The translations under genes and the position numbers were made by a program. This document shows, piece by piece, positions 60,530 through 64,000 of a DNA stretch of 64,000 nt. Source of the DNA: Alteribacter aurantiacus DSM 18675 (GTDB taxonomy: Bacteria > Bacillota > Bacilli > Bacillales > Salisediminibacteriaceae); NCBI RefSeq assembly GCF_000429705.1, contig NZ_KE386943.1:262744-326743 (forward strand), written 5' to 3'. Every line of letters begins with the position of its first letter. Position 1 is the stretch's first letter. The notes beneath the pieces were generated by a model, which was not told where the DNA came from, did not search any database, and saw only the letters and a program-made list of their open reading frames with translations.

Positions 60530-60892
60530 ATGGGGAAGCTACTAATAACAGATGATGCTGCATTTATGAGGATGACATTAAAAAAGATCGTCACTGATGC
60601 AGGCTATGAGGTTGTGGGAGAAGCTGCTAACGGAAAAGAGGCTGTTGCACTATACGAATCTACAAAGCCTGATGTGGTGACGATGGATATTACTATGCCT
60701 GAGATGAATGGGATTGATGCATTAAAGGAGATTAAAGCTATTAATCCGAATGCAAAGGTGCTCATGTGCTCGGCTATGGGACAGCAGGGCATGGTCATGG
60801 ATGCCATTAAGCATGGGGCCATTGACTTTATTGTAAAGCCGTTTGATGAAGTTCGCATTCGAGAAGCCATTAGTAAGGCGATGGCTCGGTAA
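60530..60892 (+). CDS. cheY: Orphan CheY-like response regulator
   Basis: 120 aa receiver. DDAAFMRMTL, phospho-Asp in VTMDITMPEMNGIDAL, MCSAMGQQGMVMDAIKHGA and FIVKPF are the pattern of Firmicutes CheY. ATG 60530. It stands alone with its own promoter rather than in a flagellar operon, so it may be a second CheY or the main one relocated. No output domain. Confidence 0.88.
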   Translation: MGKLLITDDAAFMRMTLKKIVTDAGYEVVGEAANGKEAVALYESTKPDVVTMDITMPEMNGIDALKEIKAINPNAKVLMCSAMGQQGMVMDAIKHGAIDFIVKPFDEVRIREAISKAMAR

Positions 60893-60901
60893 GAATATAA
60901 G

Positions 60902-61155
60902 GCTGTTTTTCGTATAAATATATGCTTTTGTATTATATCTTGATCACTAGAATCGTGGTTGAAGCATACGGGCCCTTCGCTTTCCGCGGCGGTGCTAGCA
61001 AGCCTCCTCGGACAAAACCGGGCTTCTTCCTCTGCGAGCGTAGGCTTCGAGGCGTCTGCGTCGAAGCAACTCGAAGCGAATTCATGATGCCAATGCTCGT
61101 CACTGCCGCAGGAGTCTCGAGCCCTTCTGCTTCAACTTCTCTTGTATAAGAGCAA
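60902..61155. repeat. GC-rich dispersed repeat (family B, long form), copy 7
   Basis: GTTGAAGCATACGGGCCCTT, TTTCCGCGGCGGTGCTAGC, AGCCTCCTCGGAC ... GCCGCAGGAGTCTCGAGC, CCTTCTGCTTCAAC. Directly downstream of cheY; matches copy 2. Confidence 0.82.
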
Positions 61156-61181
61156 CATCCCTTACAAAAATAGTGAAATAT

Positions 61182-61221
61182 AAAGCAGCCTGAGACGGTT
61201 AGATCCGACTCAGGCTGCTTT
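61182..61221. terminator. Bidirectional terminator between cheY and sacA
   Basis: AAAGCAGCCTGAG[A]CGG/CCG[A]CTCAGGCTGCTTT stem with T-rich sequence after it on the plus strand. Confidence 0.75.
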
Positions 61222-61261
61222 ACTTTTATTAAAAGAGTATTACTATTGCTCCAGTGCATTA

Positions 61262-61389
61262 GGCTCCGCTTCACGCCATCCGCTCCCTTTCCGCGGCGGT
61301 GCCGGCGAGCCTCCTCGGGCAAAGCCCTTGCGGGGTCTCTCCTGGCTCCCATCGCCGCAGGAGTGTCGCTTCTAGCGTTCAGCTACGCA
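61262..61389. repeat. GC-rich dispersed repeat (family B, short form), intact copy 8
   Basis: GGCTCCGCTTCACGCC, TTTCCGCGGCGGTGCCGGC ... GCAAAGCCCTTGCGGGGTCT ... GCCGCAGGAGTGTCGC ... GCGTTCAGCTACGCAT. The uninterrupted version of copy 6. No gene in 60893-61439. Confidence 0.85.
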
Positions 61390-61439
61390 TAATAATAGAA
61401 CACGGCATTTCACAATATACTAAGAGACATGTTTATTTT

Positions 61440-62888
61440 TTATCCTCTTAACTCCCACTTCTTTACGTTCAACGTTGTTTGTTCAGATGACGTGAAGCTG
61501 ATTCTGTTTTCTGTTGGTTCTGGGAAATAGCGGGAGGTAAACACGTCCTCTCCACCGTTAACAAAGATCTCAAGAGATGAGGTATCCATAAAGATTCTAA
61601 GGGACTGGAGCTCCTCTAGATGACACTGGCGCTTTTCAGTCAAACGATCAGCGAAGTTTTTGCGCTCTAGGGTAAGGACACGACTTTCACGGTCAAAGAC
61701 GAGTCTCGCTTCTTGGCGAAAATCGATTTCAAAGAATGCAGGTGCAGATCCGAAATCAGACAACTCCAGTTCCACGACATCTCCACTTACACCATTCAAC
61801 TCTGTATGACCCTCAATCGTTGCTTCTTCATGCATAACTTCATTGTGACGCATCTGTTGAAGCTCTTCTACGGGCTTTTGAATCAGGCGATCTCCTTTTA
61901 ACTGAAGTTCTCGAGGGATCGTCAAGCAGTGAATCCATTGATTTTTAACCGATGGGTGTTGATCTTCCTGTTGATCCGGAACACCCATCCAACCGACCAT
62001 GATTCGTCGTCCACTCTCGTCCTCCGTTGTTTGAGGGGCGTAGAATTCAAACCCTCGGTCGAGCTCGTCAAAAGCACCGTGATGAAATTTCGGTAAATCA
62101 TAGTCCAACTCACCCACAAAATATCCGGCCTGATACGTATTGTGATTGTGCATTCCCTCAGGCTCGAGCCCTTGAGGAGAAACGATCATCACTTCTTTTT
62201 CCCCTAGCGTAAAGACATCGGGGCATTCCCACATAAAGCCGAACTGTTGGAGAGGAGCAAGGCCTGATCCCGCGATGGGCCCCAAGTTTGTCCACGCTCT
62301 TCCGTCATTTGATCGATAAAGAAGAGCATGCCCTTGAAGGTCTTCTGTTTGAGCTCCAATAATCAAGTACCAAACTCCGTCATGCTTCCACACCTTCGGA
62401 TCGCGAAAGTGTGCTGTGTATCCACTTGGAAGGGTGTCAATGACCGGCCCTTGCTTTTCAAAGGTAATCCCGTCCTGTGACTGAGCAATGCACTGATAAG
62501 ACTCCCTGTTTCCTTCTTCGTCTTTTACGTTTCCTGTGTAAAAAAGAGTGAGTTTCCCGTCAAGATCCACGGCACTCCCTGAATAACATCCGTTCTTTTC
62601 ATACCACTCGCTCGGAGCAAGAGCAATCGGCTCGTGTGTCCAATGAACAAGGTCTGTAGACGTGTAATGACCCCAAAATTTCGCCCCATGACCAGGCTTG
62701 AACGGGTTCCACTGGTAAAACATATGATAGGTGCCATTCCATTGAATCCATCCGTTCGGGTCATTGATCAGCCCCACTGGTGACATGAGGTGAAATTGAA
62801 GACGGTGAGGGTCGGCCTCCACTGTTTCTTTATGTTTCGCTACTTCTTCGTGTGCTTGAGAGATGAGAATGCTCTCTTTTTCAGTCAT
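61440..62888 (-). CDS. sacA: Sucrose-6-phosphate hydrolase (GH32)
   Basis: Beta-fructosidase that splits sucrose-6-phosphate to glucose-6-phosphate and fructose. 482 aa. Five-bladed propeller with the nucleophile in LINDPNGWIQ, the stabiliser FRDPKVW and the acid/base in WECPDVF; C-terminal beta-sandwich from about residue 350. No signal peptide, so cytoplasmic, which fits a PTS-imported substrate. Follows fructokinase by 4 bases. Confidence 0.94.
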   Translation of the reverse strand: MTEKESILISQAHEEVAKHKETVEADPHRLQFHLMSPVGLINDPNGWIQWNGTYHMFYQWNPFKPGHGAKFWGHYTSTDLVHWTHEPIALAPSEWYEKNGCYSGSAVDLDGKLTLFYTGNVKDEEGNRESYQCIAQSQDGITFEKQGPVIDTLPSGYTAHFRDPKVWKHDGVWYLIIGAQTEDLQGHALLYRSNDGRAWTNLGPIAGSGLAPLQQFGFMWECPDVFTLGEKEVMIVSPQGLEPEGMHNHNTYQAGYFVGELDYDLPKFHHGAFDELDRGFEFYAPQTTEDESGRRIMVGWMGVPDQQEDQHPSVKNQWIHCLTIPRELQLKGDRLIQKPVEELQQMRHNEVMHEEATIEGHTELNGVSGDVVELELSDFGSAPAFFEIDFRQEARLVFDRESRVLTLERKNFADRLTEKRQCHLEELQSLRIFMDTSSLEIFVNGGEDVFTSRYFPEPTENRISFTSSEQTTLNVKKWELRG

Positions 62889-62892
62889 GTGC

Positions 62893-63852
62893 TCACCCCT
62901 CCCTTTTTCCCGATAAAATGTCTTTTACTTGCTCTAAAGTAGGAAGAGCGGTCATCGCTCCTTTAGTAGACGCAGCAAGGCCTCCCGAAACGCTAGCGAA
63001 TTGGGCCATTTCAGCCACTTCATTTGCAGTGAGGTCTTGAACAGGCTTTTCACTGTGATGGAGTTGATAAAGCATGCCGGATACAAACGCATCTCCAGCA
63101 CCAGTTGTATCAACGGCATTCACTTTCATAGCGGGTACATGCTGCTTTTCTCCACCAGTAAACACGTAACTACCTTCCCCACCAAGAGTGACGAGTAACA
63201 GAGGAATGTCGAACGTTCCTAAAGCTTGTACTCCCTGATCAATGTTGGACTCACCTGTGATAAATTCAAGCTCTTCTTCTGAAATCTTCACTACATCCGC
63301 TTGGTCCAACATGGAAATGATCCCTTCTCGTGCTTCTTCTTCACTTTTCCATAGACTCAGCCTTAAGTTAGGGTCGTAGGACACAATGGCCCCTTTTTCC
63401 TTTGCTAGTGCCACCGCTTTTTTCGTCGCCGACCGAGACGGCTCGCTGATCAGACTGATTGAACCAAAGTGAAGCAGATTGTGATTGTCAAAAAGAGTGT
63501 CTTCAATATCCGACTCTAACAAAAAACGATCGGCACTTGGGTCAATGTAAAATTCAAAGCTTCGTTCTCCGCCTTCACCAAGGGTAACGAACACGACGCC
63601 TGTTCTTACATCGGTAGAAAACGTCATGTGATCTGTGTTGACGTTGTAGTGCGAGAGCGTCTCTTTCATAAATCGCCCTAAAACATCGTCACCGACCTTT
63701 CCGAGAAATGTTGAAACAGCCCCTAACCTCGCTACTCCAACAGCTACATTTGCAGGTGCTCCACCTGGACTTTTTTGAAACGTCTCATTGTTATCGTCGA
63801 GCGGAATAAAATCGATCAATGCTTCTCCTAAACTTACAATCCCTTTTCTCAT
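62893..63852 (-). CDS. Fructokinase, PfkB/ribokinase family
   Basis: 319 aa. SLGEALIDFIPL at the N-terminus, SPGGAPANVAVGVARLG and the catalytic DTTGAGDAFVSGM with the anion hole and Asp base. Paired with sacA, so most likely phosphorylates the fructose released from sucrose-6-phosphate. ATG 63852 after GAGGAGG; the longer frame is not supported. Upstream 63853-64000 holds no operator I recognise; the transporter gene is probably outside the window. Confidence 0.9.
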   Translation of the reverse strand: MRKGIVSLGEALIDFIPLDDNNETFQKSPGGAPANVAVGVARLGAVSTFLGKVGDDVLGRFMKETLSHYNVNTDHMTFSTDVRTGVVFVTLGEGGERSFEFYIDPSADRFLLESDIEDTLFDNHNLLHFGSISLISEPSRSATKKAVALAKEKGAIVSYDPNLRLSLWKSEEEAREGIISMLDQADVVKISEEELEFITGESNIDQGVQALGTFDIPLLLVTLGGEGSYVFTGGEKQHVPAMKVNAVDTTGAGDAFVSGMLYQLHHSEKPVQDLTANEVAEMAQFASVSGGLAASTKGAMTALPTLEQVKDILSGKREG

Positions 63853-64000
63853 GTATGGATCCTCCTCTATCGTTATGTACCTAATTAACATGTTGCCATA
63901 ACCTTATCCCTGTAGCAACGGCAATTCCCTATGATTCCGCTTACAATTCGGCCGCTTTTCTATCTTGTCCTAACGTTCCCTTTTTTTAAGGAATGTAAGC

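Overview
The window is a stretch of the chromosome of an endospore-forming member of the Bacillaceae. This rests on the gene order, which follows the Bacillus subtilis tdk-rpmE-rho-glpX-murAB-fsa-fba-spo0F-pyrG-rpoE ... argS ... speE-speB ... pta-hemQ-gerQ-ung segment almost gene for gene, and on sporulation and germination genes (spo0F, pbpG-like, cwlJ, gerQ). Genus cannot be fixed from the sequence alone. No rRNA, tRNA, CRISPR array, prophage or transposase gene was seen.

Layout. 1-12 kb: end of a sugar acetyltransferase, then core housekeeping genes on the minus strand (thymidine kinase, L31, Rho, FBPase, MurA, transaldolase-like enzyme, aldolase, Spo0F, CTP synthase, RNAP delta). 12-25.4 kb: a minus-strand acyl-CoA degradation cluster inserted between rpoE and the fadF-type iron-sulfur gene (thiolase, 3-hydroxyacyl-CoA dehydrogenase, two acyl-CoA dehydrogenases, MeaB, a TetR regulator, fused B12 mutase IcmF). 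25.4-41.7 kb: cardiolipin synthase, UV endonuclease, ArgRS, polyamine genes, a class A PBP, a set of conserved small proteins, octanoyltransferase LipL. 42-51 kb: Pta, a FadR-boxed pair for unsaturated fatty acid oxidation, HemQ, CwlJ and GerQ. 51-64 kb: oligoendopeptidase, a KinA-type sensor kinase, oxidoreductases, uracil-DNA glycosylase, alkylation repair, an orphan CheY and a sucrose hydrolase/fructokinase pair.

Regulation read directly from sequence includes two FadR-type palindromes (before fadF and before the dienoyl-CoA reductase-like gene), a complete CTP-sensing attenuator in front of pyrG with a textbook promoter and a GGGC start, a sigma-H-like promoter before spo0F, a cre-like site before the thiolase, and many intrinsic terminators.

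The most unusual content is intergenic. Seven intergenic regions carry arrays of short words (TTTAAACAGGTT, ATTAACGG[G/C]TT, TTCATCGACTTT) that recur every 21 bp, two helical turns, with unrelated spacers between them. The spacing is measured here by hand and is exact over most of each array. In addition there are three families of dispersed elements: a 183-bp palindrome-ended element (three full copies, one nested inside another repeat with a 7-bp direct repeat), its solo terminal palindromes (one of which now supplies the end of the ung gene), and a GC-rich Bacillaceae repeat with eight copies or fragments.
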